Shown one piece after another: positions 9,331 through 17,363 of a stretch of 59,684 bases of DNA (positions are counted from its first letter, which is position 1; every line of letters starts with the position of its first letter). The notes beneath the pieces were generated by a model. It searched no databases, was not told where the DNA came from, and saw nothing but the letters and a program-made list of their open reading frames with translations. This DNA comes from Cytobacillus horneckiae (GTDB lineage: Bacteria > Bacillota > Bacilli > Bacillales > Cytobacillaceae), in contig NZ_PISD01000059.1 of assembly GCF_002835735.1 (NCBI RefSeq), positions 1 through 59,684 on the forward strand. The letters are read 5' to 3'. The position numbers and the translations under genes were made by a program.

Positions 9331-9462
9331 ATGTCACATACAACCGATAATGATAAAAAAGCGAAAGATAATAATGCGGTTCGCCATGAAAAAAACATGG
9401 AAGAGGAAAAGAATCGCAAAGCAGGCAAAAAAAGTTACTCAAAGAAGACTGATCATCTTTAA
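9331..9462 (+). CDS. DUF3941-like small protein (43 aa)
   Basis: This frame encodes a 43-residue, highly charged peptide starting MSHTTDNDKKAKDNNA and ending SYSKKTDHL. That pattern matches my recollection of the DUF3941 family of tiny Bacillus proteins. AAAGGAG at 9315-9321 lies 9 nt before the ATG. A longer open frame here in another register lacks this support. Function is unknown; high charge and low complexity suggest a disordered protein. A terminator follows immediately. Confidence 0.8.
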   Translation: MSHTTDNDKKAKDNNAVRHEKNMEEEKNRKAGKKSYSKKTDHL

Positions 9463-9467
9463 TAGCA

Positions 9468-9498
9468 AAAAGGCTGTTTGGAGTCCAAACAGCCTTTT
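9468..9498. terminator. Bidirectional terminator between the 43-aa gene and cvfB
   Basis: Arms 9468-9482 and 9484-9498 are perfect complements flanked by A and T runs. It can serve both the plus-strand small gene and minus-strand cvfB. Confidence 0.85.
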
Positions 9499-9500
9499 CC

Positions 9501-10376
9501 TTATTCTTTAGTCTCATCTTCCTTTAGATAAGTCCATCCATCTTTCTGATAAATCTTGCCTTCCTTCATCATGCGGCCCAATGCCCGTTTAAAAGAAGCC
9601 TTGCTTAAATTGAAGCGATCTTTAATATCCTCAGGCGCACTTTTATCCCCGTATGGCATCGCACCATTTCGTAATTCAAGATAAGACAGAATTGTATCCG
9701 TATCATCATGTAAAGCTTCCTGTTTTCTTGGAGTTAAAGATACATTAATCGTACCATCATCTTTTACATCGATGATTCTGCCCTCCACTTTTTCCCCAAG
9801 CCTCGGCTCCACTCGTCTTTGCGACTCATGGATAAAGCCTTTATAGCCCTCTGCCGTGTAAACCCAACTGCCTACTTTCGCTGTCCGATAAATAAAGCCG
9901 TGAATATCTTTATTATAGCTTGCCTTATCTGCTTTAATTGAAATTTCTTCAATGATGGGATCAGTAGCAAGCTTTACATAAATGCGCTGATTTCTATTCA
10001 CTCTTAAAGTGACATAAAGGGTATCGCCAATTTCCGGCCATACTGATCGATGTGCAGGCAGATCTTCTTCACCGAGAAGCATATCCTTCTGCACCCCAAT
10101 ATTTATAAATACACCGATGCCAGGCTTCACATCACTTACTTGTGCCCATCCGTATTTCCCAACCATAATTTCAGGAATCGTTGTTGTAGCAGCAGTTCTC
10201 CCCTGGGAATCAACATAAAGAAATGCTTCAACCTCTTGACCTTCTTCTAAATTTCCTGCTGCTTCATTTTTATGAAGCAAAACGTCTTCCTGCCCGTCTG
10301 TTAAAAAGTAGCCAAATGCAGCCTGGCGGGAGACAATCAGTTTTGTTGTTTGTCCTATATATTCAATTAAAGCCAT
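9501..10376 (-). CDS. cvfB: S1-domain RNA-binding regulator CvfB (YitL)
   Basis: The 291-aa protein has three S1-like RNA-binding segments (for example YGWAQVSDVKPGIGVFINIG and EGRIIDVKDDGTINVSL) and a C-terminal winged-helix of about 60 residues (FNLSKASFKRALGRMMKEGKIYQ). CvfB (conserved virulence factor B) binds RNA and affects virulence gene and stress responses in staphylococci; YitL is the B. subtilis counterpart. GGAGGAT precedes ATG 10376. Its promoter region coincides with the left attachment site of the integrated element, so its upstream sequence in this strain is phage-derived. Confidence 0.93.
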   Translation of the reverse strand: MALIEYIGQTTKLIVSRQAAFGYFLTDGQEDVLLHKNEAAGNLEEGQEVEAFLYVDSQGRTAATTTIPEIMVGKYGWAQVSDVKPGIGVFINIGVQKDMLLGEEDLPAHRSVWPEIGDTLYVTLRVNRNQRIYVKLATDPIIEEISIKADKASYNKDIHGFIYRTAKVGSWVYTAEGYKGFIHESQRRVEPRLGEKVEGRIIDVKDDGTINVSLTPRKQEALHDDTDTILSYLELRNGAMPYGDKSAPEDIKDRFNLSKASFKRALGRMMKEGKIYQKDGWTYLKEDETKE

Positions 10377-10392
10377 GATAATCCTCCTAAAG

Positions 10393-10421
10393 TTGTTCGC
10401 ATTGCTATATTTTACTATAAT
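10393..10421 (+). promoter_or_regulatory. Reconstructed ancestral yajQ promoter, now orphaned at attL
   Basis: TTGTTC (10393-10398), a 17-bp spacer and TATAAT (10416-10421) point rightwards. In the empty site this would drive yajQ; in the lysogen it points into the element. Inferred from spacing and from the att structure. Confidence 0.45.
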
Positions 10422-10427
10422 GAGAAC
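10403..10427 (+). repeat. attL, 25-bp core
   Basis: This is identical to 35881-35905. The core contains TATAAT on the plus strand (10416-10421) and TAAAAT on the minus strand (10409-10414), so it overlaps candidate -10 elements in both directions. The host side is left, the element side right. Confidence 0.92.
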
Positions 10428-10437
10428 TAATGCTCAA
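10409..10437 (-). promoter_or_regulatory. Candidate cvfB promoter in the lysogen
   Basis: On the minus strand TTGAGC (10432-10437) and TAAAAT (10409-10414) are separated by exactly 17 bp. The -10 is in the att core and the -35 is in element DNA. In the reconstructed unoccupied site the -35 position would read TTCACT, a weaker match. Confidence 0.5.
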
Positions 10438-10540
10438 CAAACAACATTAAGCAAGACTACTGAAAGCTTGATATATCAATGTTTCTGGCTTTTTTATTTA
10501 TTCTCTGCTTTGTAGAATCATGTATTCTTCAACAATCATT

Positions 10541-10554
10541 TGGGGGAGGTTTTT
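10541..10554 (+). repeat. Possible integrase arm-type site, left
   Basis: The 14-mer TGGGGGAGGTTTTT occurs here and again at 35823-35836, with a 13-nt partial copy at 35811-35823. Position near both element ends suggests integrase or excisionase arm binding sites. Confidence 0.45.
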
Positions 10555-10843
10555 AAATCTATATTTCGTGGACAGACGCTTACTTTATTTCAATAGGATT
10601 TCGGTACTGTTATCGAAAATCAATAGTTGTAAAAACGTTTATTTAACAATCTTTTTTCATGGACACTATCACCGACTGCCAAAAGTAACCTTTTAAATTA
10701 ATCAAATTTCATTTATTGGCCACTTTTCGGTCACCGAAAGTTACTAGTTTTTTAATCAAAAAATGGATTTCTTGTAAAAACAAAAGCGGTTAATAATAAA
10801 AAAGAACGCGTGAGTCACTGTCAAATGAAGGATTATAAAACAG

Positions 10844-10876
10844 AAAAAAGAGCACAGCGTGTGCATGTAGTGCTAC
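10844..10876 (-). terminator. Minus-strand terminator hairpin
   Basis: Read on the minus strand, a GC-rich stem with arms AGCAC and GTGCT, and an inner GCACA/TGTGC, is followed by CTTTTTTCTGTTTT. It would end a leftward transcript that has no visible protein gene. Confidence 0.55.
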
Positions 10877-10962
10877 CAACACTCATGTACCGTCCGCCTA
10901 CCGTACTAGGCAAACACTTGCTGTACTCTCAATGAATTTAATTACATCCTTAGGGTTTTTTT

Positions 10963-10998
10963 AGCAACGGTTTGCATACCTGGTAACCGTTGCTTTTT
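10963..10998 (+). terminator. Terminator hairpin
   Basis: Arms 10963-10972 and 10985-10994 are exact complements, followed by TTTT. A T run also precedes it, so it may also act on the minus strand. No plus-strand protein gene lies upstream within the element, which implies a non-coding transcript. Confidence 0.65.
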
Positions 10999-11311
10999 AG
11001 TTTCCTTGAGTATACCCTTAAAAGAAGAAAATCGTCGAAATGAGTTAACAACAATAAATAATAAACATCCCTAATTCTAAATTAATAAAAAATACTTTTA
11101 TTTATATTTTTCGTAATCACTATGATGATAAAAATATTACAATATTTCTTCTTTTTACCAACAATGAATTAATATTATAAAATACTTCTTTTTTCACTTT
11201 CATTTTAAAATTAATTAGTTCATAATTTCCTTTAAAGGGAATTAATATAAATTAGTATAGGGAGCTATATATAAAATGTATATTTTTTAAAACTATTGAA
11301 ATGAGGAAAAT

Positions 11312-11686
11312 ATGAAACACTTTTTGATTAGGAATTTTATAATATATTTTATTGTGTCGATTATTACGAGTATTACAGTAGGAATTACATTTACGGAATA
11401 CCCATCTTCTAAATCTTCAATGATAGTGTTTACATCTCTTTATGTCTTTCCATTTATTTTTATTTTGGGATTGATACCAAATTTGATTTATGAATTATTA
11501 AGTAAAAAAACTTTTCCGAAATTTAATCGTATAATAATTAAATCAATCATTTATGTTAGTTCGCTAATAACCTTTTATTTTATAATCGGCAAGAGTTTTT
11601 ATATTTTGTCATTTGCAATTCTTGCTGCATCTCTTTACTTTTTGTTAGATGAATGGTTAAGAAAATGGAATAAAAAAACGCATTAG
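11312..11686 (+). CDS. Small four-helix membrane protein (124 aa)
   Basis: The protein has four hydrophobic segments at about residues 6-28, 38-62, 74-94 and 96-113, with a short basic tail (WLRKWNKKTH). GAGGAAA precedes the ATG. It resembles in size and layout the UPF0715-type membrane proteins of Bacillus prophages, but I cannot assign it by motif. It is AT-rich cargo, probably a monocistronic unit, sharing a terminator with the convergent Fn3 gene. Confidence 0.65.
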   Translation: MKHFLIRNFIIYFIVSIITSITVGITFTEYPSSKSSMIVFTSLYVFPFIFILGLIPNLIYELLSKKTFPKFNRIIIKSIIYVSSLITFYFIIGKSFYILSFAILAASLYFLLDEWLRKWNKKTH

Positions 11687-11711
11687 TCCTTTAATGAACT
11701 AATGCGTTTTT
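11674..11711. terminator. Bidirectional terminator
   Basis: Arms 11674-11687 and 11698-11711 form a perfect 14-bp stem with A and T runs. It serves the converging 124-aa gene and the Fn3 gene. Confidence 0.9.
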
Positions 11712-11712
11712 T

Positions 11713-13044
11713 TTAATTATAAATACTAAATGATATTTTTCTATCTGCCATAGGTGGAGCTAGGTAGTCAAATCCTTTATTTTCATGTCTGAAAATGGTT
11801 AACAATGCATCGGAATTAGGAATATATGCATACATTTCATGGGCTGGTGCTTGGTCATGAGAACCAGTAACTTGAATATCCCCATCAGAGCTTACAGCTG
11901 CAGTGTAATAATAATCAATGTTAGGTGGGCTAATATTATATATTTCAAATGGAATTCCTACTGAATGGGTTACTTTCCATGATACAAAATCTTTTGTTGC
12001 CTCAAGATTGGACTTAGACATTGTATAACTTTTCTGAGTTTTTGTTGTAGTTGTACCATCACAATTATATCTAGTGGTTGGACGAACATCCTTTGTTACC
12101 CAGCTAGTAGAACCGTTACTAGAACCAGTAAAATTAGCCTGCACTTCTGTCCTCGTACGATAATTATTATTTGAGAATGAGAAGTCACGATTGTCACCTT
12201 TGAACTGAGGACAACTCTTACCATCTGGAGGATCAGCTTTTGCTGTAGGAATAAATGTTGTATATCTAAAGTTATATTTCGCCGGATAATAAACAGTAGC
12301 AGCAAGACTAACATCTTGTGTTTTTATTTGCTCAGTATTAAAGGTTTTAACGATTTTACCCAAGTCAAAGCTTTCATAGGAAACTTCATTTAGAGTTTTT
12401 AGATCAATTGTCCATCCTTCTTTTTTTAATTTTTGTATTTCTTCTTCTATTTCAGTATCACTACGTTCAACCTTTCCGACAAGGTTATATGTGTAATAAG
12501 TATTAGGTTCTATATCGTTATCAGTAAATTGATGACCTGTAATATTAGCGATAAATTCACCGTTTCGATAAAGGTCTACATTTTCAGGAAGATTCTTATC
12601 CCAAGTTATTTTCACATTTTTTTCGGATACGATTGCATCTATAGTTTTACCATCTAATATTGGGTTATCATCAGCTTGTTTTTGTCCTAAATTTGAAAAG
12701 CTATTTAGTTGCGCTTTATTAGTTTTTTCTATCTCATCTTTAGTCATGACACTGATTAGTTTTTGGTCTACAACCTTTCTTTCCTTGTTTAAAGCGATAA
12801 GGTGATACTTGTATGATTTTTTAGGCTCTAATTCCTCAATAGTTTTTTGCTTTGATGTCCCTTCCCATACCAATTTGTCCCCTTTATACAATTGAAAATA
12901 GTCCGCGTCTGATACCCAATTAAGTGTAATAGCATTTTCACTTGTTTGAACTCTTAATTCTAAATTTGTTGCAGCACTAGAGTTATTAAATGAAAATAAT
13001 AAAGCTACTATAAAAAGTGCTGTACAAAAAAGATATTTTCTCAT
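11713..13044 (-). CDS. Secreted protein with fibronectin type III-like repeats
   Basis: Starting at ATG 13044, with AGGGGGAAG 7 nt upstream, the 443-aa product begins with a signal peptide (MRKYLFCTALFIVALLF, likely cut after ...SSAA). Residues about 25-105 and 145-225 are Fn3-like modules, shown by NAITLNWVSDADYFQLYKGDKL and NVKITWDKNLPENVDLYRNGEFI, each ending in a YKYHLIAL/YTYNLVGK strand. The C-terminal 200 residues are rich in Asn, Thr and Tyr and are not recognised. An extracellular adhesion or effector role is possible. It is transcribed opposite to its cargo neighbours, consistent with independent acquisition. Confidence 0.7.
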   Translation of the reverse strand: MRKYLFCTALFIVALLFSFNNSSAATNLELRVQTSENAITLNWVSDADYFQLYKGDKLVWEGTSKQKTIEELEPKKSYKYHLIALNKERKVVDQKLISVMTKDEIEKTNKAQLNSFSNLGQKQADDNPILDGKTIDAIVSEKNVKITWDKNLPENVDLYRNGEFIANITGHQFTDNDIEPNTYYTYNLVGKVERSDTEIEEEIQKLKKEGWTIDLKTLNEVSYESFDLGKIVKTFNTEQIKTQDVSLAATVYYPAKYNFRYTTFIPTAKADPPDGKSCPQFKGDNRDFSFSNNNYRTRTEVQANFTGSSNGSTSWVTKDVRPTTRYNCDGTTTTKTQKSYTMSKSNLEATKDFVSWKVTHSVGIPFEIYNISPPNIDYYYTAAVSSDGDIQVTGSHDQAPAHEMYAYIPNSDALLTIFRHENKGFDYLAPPMADRKISFSIYN

Positions 13045-13351
13045 ACTGTTCTTCCCCCTGTTCATTAAAAATAGCGTAAATGTTTAAACCTTAGCTCAAA
13101 TCTCTTCTTCCCTAATTTAGTCATTAAAAATTTATAATTACCAGAATTAAGACATTGAAAAATGTTCATTTCTTATTTTGTATAATTTTATAAAACCCAC
13201 TTATTTTTTCCATTTTAAATTCCATATTTTAGTATACATTAAACCTTGCAAAATAGGAATATATTATTTCAAAATAAATCCATACAGATTGAATCCAATA
13301 CACCAATTTTCTCTTTGAAAAATAGATTAATAAGTCATGCTACTTAAGAGT

Positions 13352-13476
13352 AAAAAACTATCAGATTTGAGGGCTATGAAATAAAGGAAGTTTACTTATT
13401 ACAAAACCCAGAATGGAATCCACAAATTAAATACATCCCAAGAGTTGAACGCCTAAAATGGGTTTCAGTTTGTTAA
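13352..13476 (+). pseudogene. Decayed protein fragment
   Basis: A frame closed by an upstream stop reads through EGYEIKEVYLLQNPEW and IKYIPRVERLKWVSVC to a TAA. The amino-acid usage looks coding but there is no start codon or ribosome site. I do not recognise the parent gene. Confidence 0.4.
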
Positions 13477-13484
13477 TTGGTCAA

Positions 13485-13637
13485 CGCTTAGTTAGTTAGA
13501 GATCAGGGCAACTGCGAATTTAATGAATATTATCAAACCAATATAGATGGTATTGCCCCTAATTCAAATTTTCACGTGATGGAAAGGGCTGAACTGAACC
13601 AAGTGCGTATTCTATTAACCCCGGTTAACCTACCATA
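13485..13637 (+). pseudogene. Decayed protein fragment
   Basis: After a TAG the frame reads LVRDQGNCEFNEYYQ, then IDGIAPNSNFHVMERAEL, ending ILLTPVNLP and a TAA. It looks like the C-terminal part of a protein and lies just after the fragment at 13352-13476, perhaps from the same lost gene in another frame. Confidence 0.4.
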
Positions 13638-13793
13638 ATAATAGCTTACAAACTATTTGGCTATTAGGAAAGCTGTGTTAAACTAAGTTTCAAACAAACT
13701 TAAAAAAATGGTAAAATTATAAAAATAAACTGACAAAAACTTTCAACAAAAGGTTATAAGAATAGGTAGAAAATAATTAACGGAGGTAGAAAT

Positions 13794-14050
13794 ATGGATA
13801 GCCCCAAAAAATTTCTTAATTTTTATGGTATTTTCGTAGTTTTATCATGGGGATTAATGTTTATTATCTACAATAAAATGTATTCAACAGAAGAAACAAT
13901 TCAAGGGATGACATTCATCTGTATAGCTGCTGCTATTTTTTTATTCTTGTCTATTTATATCACAAAAGTAAAACTGGACAAATTATTGTTCTTTGGAGTT
14001 TAGGTTTACTATTTATACTTAGTTGTATAGGTATGTTTCTTGTAGCTTAA
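13794..14050 (+). pseudogene. Frameshifted small membrane protein
   Basis: GGAGGTAG precedes the ATG. The first frame encodes two membrane segments and stops at 14003 after LDKLLFFGV. Loss of one A in the run at 13970-13973 explains it: with one more A the reading continues KTGQIIVLWSLGLLF and a third hydrophobic segment ending MFLVA at 14050. The intact protein would be about 85 aa with three membrane helices. Function unknown. It could be real decay or a sequence error in the A run. Confidence 0.6.
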
Positions 14051-14065
14051 ATTATTTTTCTTTCC

Positions 14066-14110
14066 ATAAAAAATATCTCTTAAGTGAATACTCACTCGAG
14101 GTATTTTTTC
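14066..14110. terminator. Terminator hairpin
   Basis: AAAAAATATCTC and GAGGTATTTTTT pair (one G-U) around an 18-nt loop. It follows the frameshifted membrane gene and faces the remnant on the minus strand. Confidence 0.65.
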
Positions 14111-14124
14111 TTTTCTACAACTAG

Positions 14125-14310
14125 TTAATCCCATAATTCAAATTTAATTGTGCCAACGATGTCACGTGAAGTCATAACTACAAATTCCGTATTATTATCT
14201 GATCCATCTACATATGGTTCTACATTAAATGTGAAACATTCACCATTTCCCCAAAATGATTGAGATTTGATTACTGGTTTAGACCCTCCATCATCATCGT
14301 ATTCGAGTTA
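14125..14310 (-). pseudogene. C-terminal remnant of an unknown protein
   Basis: The minus strand reads about 60 coding-like codons, including SQSFWGNGECFTF, DGSDNNTEFVVMTSRDIVG and the end IKFELWD, to a TAA at 14125-14127. An in-frame stop lies just upstream and there is no start, so the 5' part is gone. The pattern suggests a beta-rich domain. The parent is not recognised. Confidence 0.5.
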
Positions 14311-14509
14311 TGAGGATTATAAATGAACTGTTGATTAAAATTATAGTTGCTCCGTTAAAGGGACATTTAATTGAATAAAGCTTTAAGTAAAAATTGGATA
14401 GAACTTTGGGTGTCTTAAAACGTATATCTGTTTAAGGGAGGATAACTGTTATAAAATGATGTAAAAGATTGCAATATTTAATCAAACATGTTTAATGAGG
14501 TGAAATTAT

Positions 14510-14944
14510 TTGTTAGTTTTAATAATATCGGTTATTCTGTGGATGTTCTTAGCTGTTTATGCGATAAAAACAGTTAAAGAATATAGACAAAGCACAAAAA
14601 AAGAAAAGAAACAAAAGCATAGATTAATGATTTACGTTGTAGGAAGTGTTCCTTTAGCAGCAATATTGCTAATAGGGGAGAATTTAAAATTACAAGGGTT
14701 TACAATGAACGAAATTATGCCTTATCTCTTTGTAGCAGCCATTATTTTTATCTTTGTCCCCGGATACATTTACCTTTTTATGACATTGTTTAGTAAAGAT
14801 ACTTACGAAAGTTATGGGGAACCAAATAAGTATAAATCCAAATTTATATTTAAAAACAGAAAATTATTAGTACCTATAATAGTTGCTTTACCAATAGTCA
14901 TTATTACATTTACTATTGTTAAGATTGGAGAAGCATTATTTTAA
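14510..14944 (+). CDS. Membrane protein of unknown function (144 aa)
   Basis: Translation probably begins at TTG 14510, 8 nt after GAGGTG. Hydrophobic segments lie at about residues 2-20, 42-58, 70-92 and 117-140, with a very basic cytoplasmic loop (STKKEKKQKHR) after the first. No family is recognised. It is directly followed by another small, broken membrane gene, so the two may once have been an operon. Confidence 0.6.
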   Translation: MLVLIISVILWMFLAVYAIKTVKEYRQSTKKEKKQKHRLMIYVVGSVPLAAILLIGENLKLQGFTMNEIMPYLFVAAIIFIFVPGYIYLFMTLFSKDTYESYGEPNKYKSKFIFKNRKLLVPIIVALPIVIITFTIVKIGEALF

Positions 14945-14948
14945 CCAG

Positions 14949-15114
14949 ATGGTAGGGACTAGCAATGAAGCTAAAGAGTTTCTACTAGCTTTTTTGGCAG
15001 GATTTCTTTTATGCATGTTAATAATCTATCTTGTTTTTGATTTCTTTAGGTTTTGCCTTAGGTTCTGTAATGGGTATAATTTTATTTCCATTTATAATAA
15101 AACGAACTAAATAA
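14949..15114 (+). pseudogene. Frameshifted small membrane protein
   Basis: The first frame reads EAKEFLLAFLAGFLLCM and IIYLV, then shifts. Removing one T from the run at 15034-15038 restores LISLGFALGSVMGIILFPF to a TAA at 15114. The repaired product would be about 55 aa with two membrane helices and a KRTK tail. No good ribosome site is visible. As with the gene at 13794, the break is in a homopolymer. Confidence 0.45.
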
Positions 15115-15164
15115 AGTAATCGGGTCCGATTGTGGGATAAAATGATTAAACTTTATTTCAAAGC

Positions 15165-15205
15165 AGCAGGAACATATTGGATATGTACAATATGTTCCTG
15201 CTTTT
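15165..15205 (+). terminator. Terminator hairpin
   Basis: A perfect 14-bp stem (15165-15178 with 15189-15202) is followed by TTT. It ends the preceding membrane-gene unit. Confidence 0.75.
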
Positions 15206-15256
15206 GATTTTATTGAGTTTAACTTCTATGACCTAAATTTAAAGAGCCCGTTTTTT

Positions 15257-15547
15257 ATGCCGGAACATGTGAAGTTGCTTAATGATGTTCAATTTGATGC
15301 CAACAAAACATCAAAGCCGCAGCTTGAAGAACAACAATTAGAAGAATTACAAATTGTCATTATGGAATCTCACCATTACACCCTGCCCATTAAGATCTCC
15401 ACTTGGGAAAATGGTTTTACTAATCATATGACTGCGATTGTAGATACCTTAGACATGATAAAAAAAGAAATAAGAGTAGAAATCCAAACTGATTATGAAA
15501 TGAAATGTATGCTTATCGAAAAAATAATTGCTGCAGAAAGGATATGA
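15257..15547 (+). CDS. YolD-like family protein (probably N-terminally altered)
   Basis: The 96-aa product starts MPEHVKLLND and continues with QLEEQQLEELQIVIMES, then a beta-rich YolD-like domain (KISTWENGFTNHMTAIVDTLD, IEKIIAAE). Full-length YolD proteins usually begin with a short segment before PEHV; here the in-frame sequence upstream (KSPFF) lacks a start codon and there is no ribosome site, so the N-terminus may be lost. YolD genes normally accompany UvrX/DinB-type repair polymerases on phages; no polymerase is present here. It overlaps the next gene by ATGA. Confidence 0.65.
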   Translation: MPEHVKLLNDVQFDANKTSKPQLEEQQLEELQIVIMESHHYTLPIKISTWENGFTNHMTAIVDTLDMIKKEIRVEIQTDYEMKCMLIEKIIAAERI

Positions 15548-15666
15548 CCATGACTAGGATTCCGGAAAATGATCGCGACCTTATCGAACAGGCCATATAC
15601 TTACCCATGATAGTCATCATTCTTGAACGTGATTTGCAGATTATTGAGAAGGCACTTTCAGGATAA
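15544..15666 (+). CDS. Short protein coupled to the YolD-like gene
   Basis: The ATG overlaps the YolD stop (ATGA), giving a 40-aa peptide with NDRDLIEQAIYLPMIV and LERDLQIIEKALSG. The pattern resembles the small proteins that follow yolD in prophage polymerase operons, which are longer, so this copy may be truncated. Function unknown. Confidence 0.5.
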   Translation: MTMTRIPENDRDLIEQAIYLPMIVIILERDLQIIEKALSG

Positions 15667-15861
15667 GTAATTTCCTCATAGTTTTTAATAGTTTTTTCAT
15701 TGTATATTTCCTCTTGTATAGTATTAATTTCACTGGCTTTTGCAGAATTGTCGCTAAGTTAGAAAACGAACTTGCAATCAAAATAAGAGTATCCTTTTAC
15801 AAATTTGTATAAATAATGGTAAAATCCTAGTGGTTAAACTTACAACATTCTAGGGGGAAAG

Positions 15862-15993
15862 TTGAAAAAAATACCATCAATTGCGGCTTCAACAGAAGAA
15901 ACAAGTTCAAAGGATGAAAATGAAGAGTCAAGCAAACTTAAATCATATGAGAAAGATTTTTATGAGGAAAGTTTTGGCAAGTGTAAATTTTAA
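15862..15993 (+). CDS. Small acidic peptide (43 aa), possibly a remnant
   Basis: TTG 15862 follows AGGGGG at a short 4-nt distance. The 43-residue product is KKIPSIAAS followed by a Ser/Glu/Lys-rich tail (STEETSSKDENEESSK) and a single cysteine near the end. A plausible promoter, TTTACA-N18-TAAAAT, ends about 35 bp upstream. It resembles the linker of a lipoprotein without its signal, but no family is recognised. Confidence 0.35.
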   Translation: MKKIPSIAASTEETSSKDENEESSKLKSYEKDFYEESFGKCKF

Positions 15994-16068
15994 TTATTTC
16001 CTAAATAACTATATCGTAAAATTACTTTATTAATAGGTTTTTAGCTTGGTATGTAGAGGTGATTTAAA

Positions 16069-16599
16069 TTGAAAAAGTATGTTTATAATGCACCAAAAAT
16101 AAAAGTATCAACAAAATTAGTTGATATCATAAATGACGATAAAGAGGTTGTTGGAACATTTAAGAGGGAATATAAAAATATTTTATATCAAATTTTAGAC
16201 TCTACAGTTTTTAAAGGTGATGGCTTTGTACAATACAATTCTTATTCTTCTGAAGGAAAATTGAATTATAAAGCTATAAAAAGATTAAAAATGATTAAAC
16301 AGAGTGATTACTTAATAAATTGTTATAAAGGTGAAGAGAAAGTTTATACAGTTACATATCAAACATTGCAAGATATTGCTCCCGAGTTCCTCATTGAATC
16401 TAGGGATGAGAGGTATGTAATAAAGAAAATGCCCATGGATTGGGCACGAGTTTATTATAAAGATAAAGAGGTCGCCCGTTGGAAAATGAAAACGACAGAA
16501 TTATTTAAGGTATATATAGAAATTGAAGAGGACTCCCCTATTCAAGATCCAGCATTTTTTAGTTGTTTGTTTCAGTGTATTTTGTATGTAGGGGATTAA
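16069..16599 (+). CDS. Tubby C-terminal-like domain protein, copy 1
   Basis: This 176-aa protein consists of repeated short beta strands with basic residues (KEVVGTFKREYKNILYQILD, YVIKKMPMDWARVYY, KEVARWKMK), the pattern of bacterial tubby/LURP-one-like (scramblase-like) domains. The final hydrophobic stretch (FFSCLFQCILYVGD) replaces the central helix of the barrel. AGAGGTGA precedes TTG 16069. Bacterial members are of unknown role, possibly lipid or membrane binding. It is paired with a paralogue 149 bp downstream. Confidence 0.6.
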   Translation: MKKYVYNAPKIKVSTKLVDIINDDKEVVGTFKREYKNILYQILDSTVFKGDGFVQYNSYSSEGKLNYKAIKRLKMIKQSDYLINCYKGEEKVYTVTYQTLQDIAPEFLIESRDERYVIKKMPMDWARVYYKDKEVARWKMKTTELFKVYIEIEEDSPIQDPAFFSCLFQCILYVGD

Positions 16600-16748
16600 G
16601 TGCATATAGTTTTTTCTCATATAGCACCACGGACTTAAAACTGAAATAGTTAAAGGCACCTGGAACGAAGAACATAATATCACTTAAATTGTCAAACAGG
16701 ATCAACCTATAGAGCCTGTCGATAATAAATGTTATTAGGTGGGATAAT

Positions 16749-17282
16749 TTGAAACAATATCATTACCCTACTAGCATCGTAGGGACATCAACCAAGACAC
16801 TAAAAATATACACAGGTACTAGCAAAATTGGGGAAATAAAAGGATATTACGATAATGTAATTAAAAAAATCATTGATAACTATACTGACCGCTCGAACCC
16901 TTTCTTTATAAGATATCAAATCATAGATGAGTATGGAAGTGTTCGATTTACCTCCAAAAACGGGGGAGCATTAAAAAGAAAAGTGTATATTACTTACCTT
17001 TCCGATAATGGTACAAATCATGAATTAATTATGTTAGACACTAAGCACTTTGATGGCTTCGGAGAGAAGGGTGTTAACTTTAACTTTAATGGAAAAGATT
17101 ATTATATTATTAAACACATATTTGAACCAGCACAACTATTTCACCTAAATAATTTAATCGCAGATTGGAATATAGAGCACAGATCAGGTAGGGTTGTAAT
17201 TAAAATATTTGAACAAGATTACCTTGATGAATATTTAATCATTGGTCTTTTCCATGCTTGGTTTTACGCATCAAAAGGATAA
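16749..17282 (+). CDS. Tubby C-terminal-like domain protein, copy 2
   Basis: This 177-aa product parallels the preceding gene: the same length, TTG start with AGGTGGGA in front, a TSTKTLKIYTGTSKIGEIKG opening, FIRYQIIDEYGSVRF in the middle and a hydrophobic end (YLIIGLFHAWFYAS). Overall identity with copy 1 is low, so the duplication is old or the two arrived together. The role is unknown. A terminator follows, separating the pair from the ECF sigma operon. Confidence 0.6.
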   Translation: MKQYHYPTSIVGTSTKTLKIYTGTSKIGEIKGYYDNVIKKIIDNYTDRSNPFFIRYQIIDEYGSVRFTSKNGGALKRKVYITYLSDNGTNHELIMLDTKHFDGFGEKGVNFNFNGKDYYIIKHIFEPAQLFHLNNLIADWNIEHRSGRVVIKIFEQDYLDEYLIIGLFHAWFYASKG

Positions 17283-17297
17283 AAATTTTAAAAATTA

Positions 17298-17331
17298 AGC
17301 CCCTCTCGAATGAGAAGGGCTTTTTTATTAT
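17298..17331 (+). terminator. Terminator after the tubby-like pair
   Basis: AAGCCCCTCTC and GAGAAGGGCTT pair imperfectly around AAT, followed by TTTTTT. Confidence 0.75.
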
Positions 17332-17363
17332 CATTTATATTTTTTATTTTTTTTATAAATTCT

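Larger units (their letters stand above)
10428..11311. other. Gene-poor left end of the element with convergent terminators
   Basis: No convincing long gene lies here. A plus-strand terminator hairpin is at 10963-10998. A minus-strand hairpin with a T tract is at about 10844-10876. The AT-poor stretch 10800-10930 between them has several inverted repeats, and a 36-codon plus ORF (10826-10936, MKDYKTEKRAQ...) without a clear ribosome site. The layout suggests overlapping convergent small RNAs. Confidence 0.45.
13066..13793. other. Gene-poor AT-rich stretch with remnants of two coding frames
   Basis: The first 300 bp show no gene. Two coding-like plus-strand fragments follow, annotated separately at 13352-13476 and 13485-13637. 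A ribosome site for the next gene lies at its right end. Confidence 0.5.
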
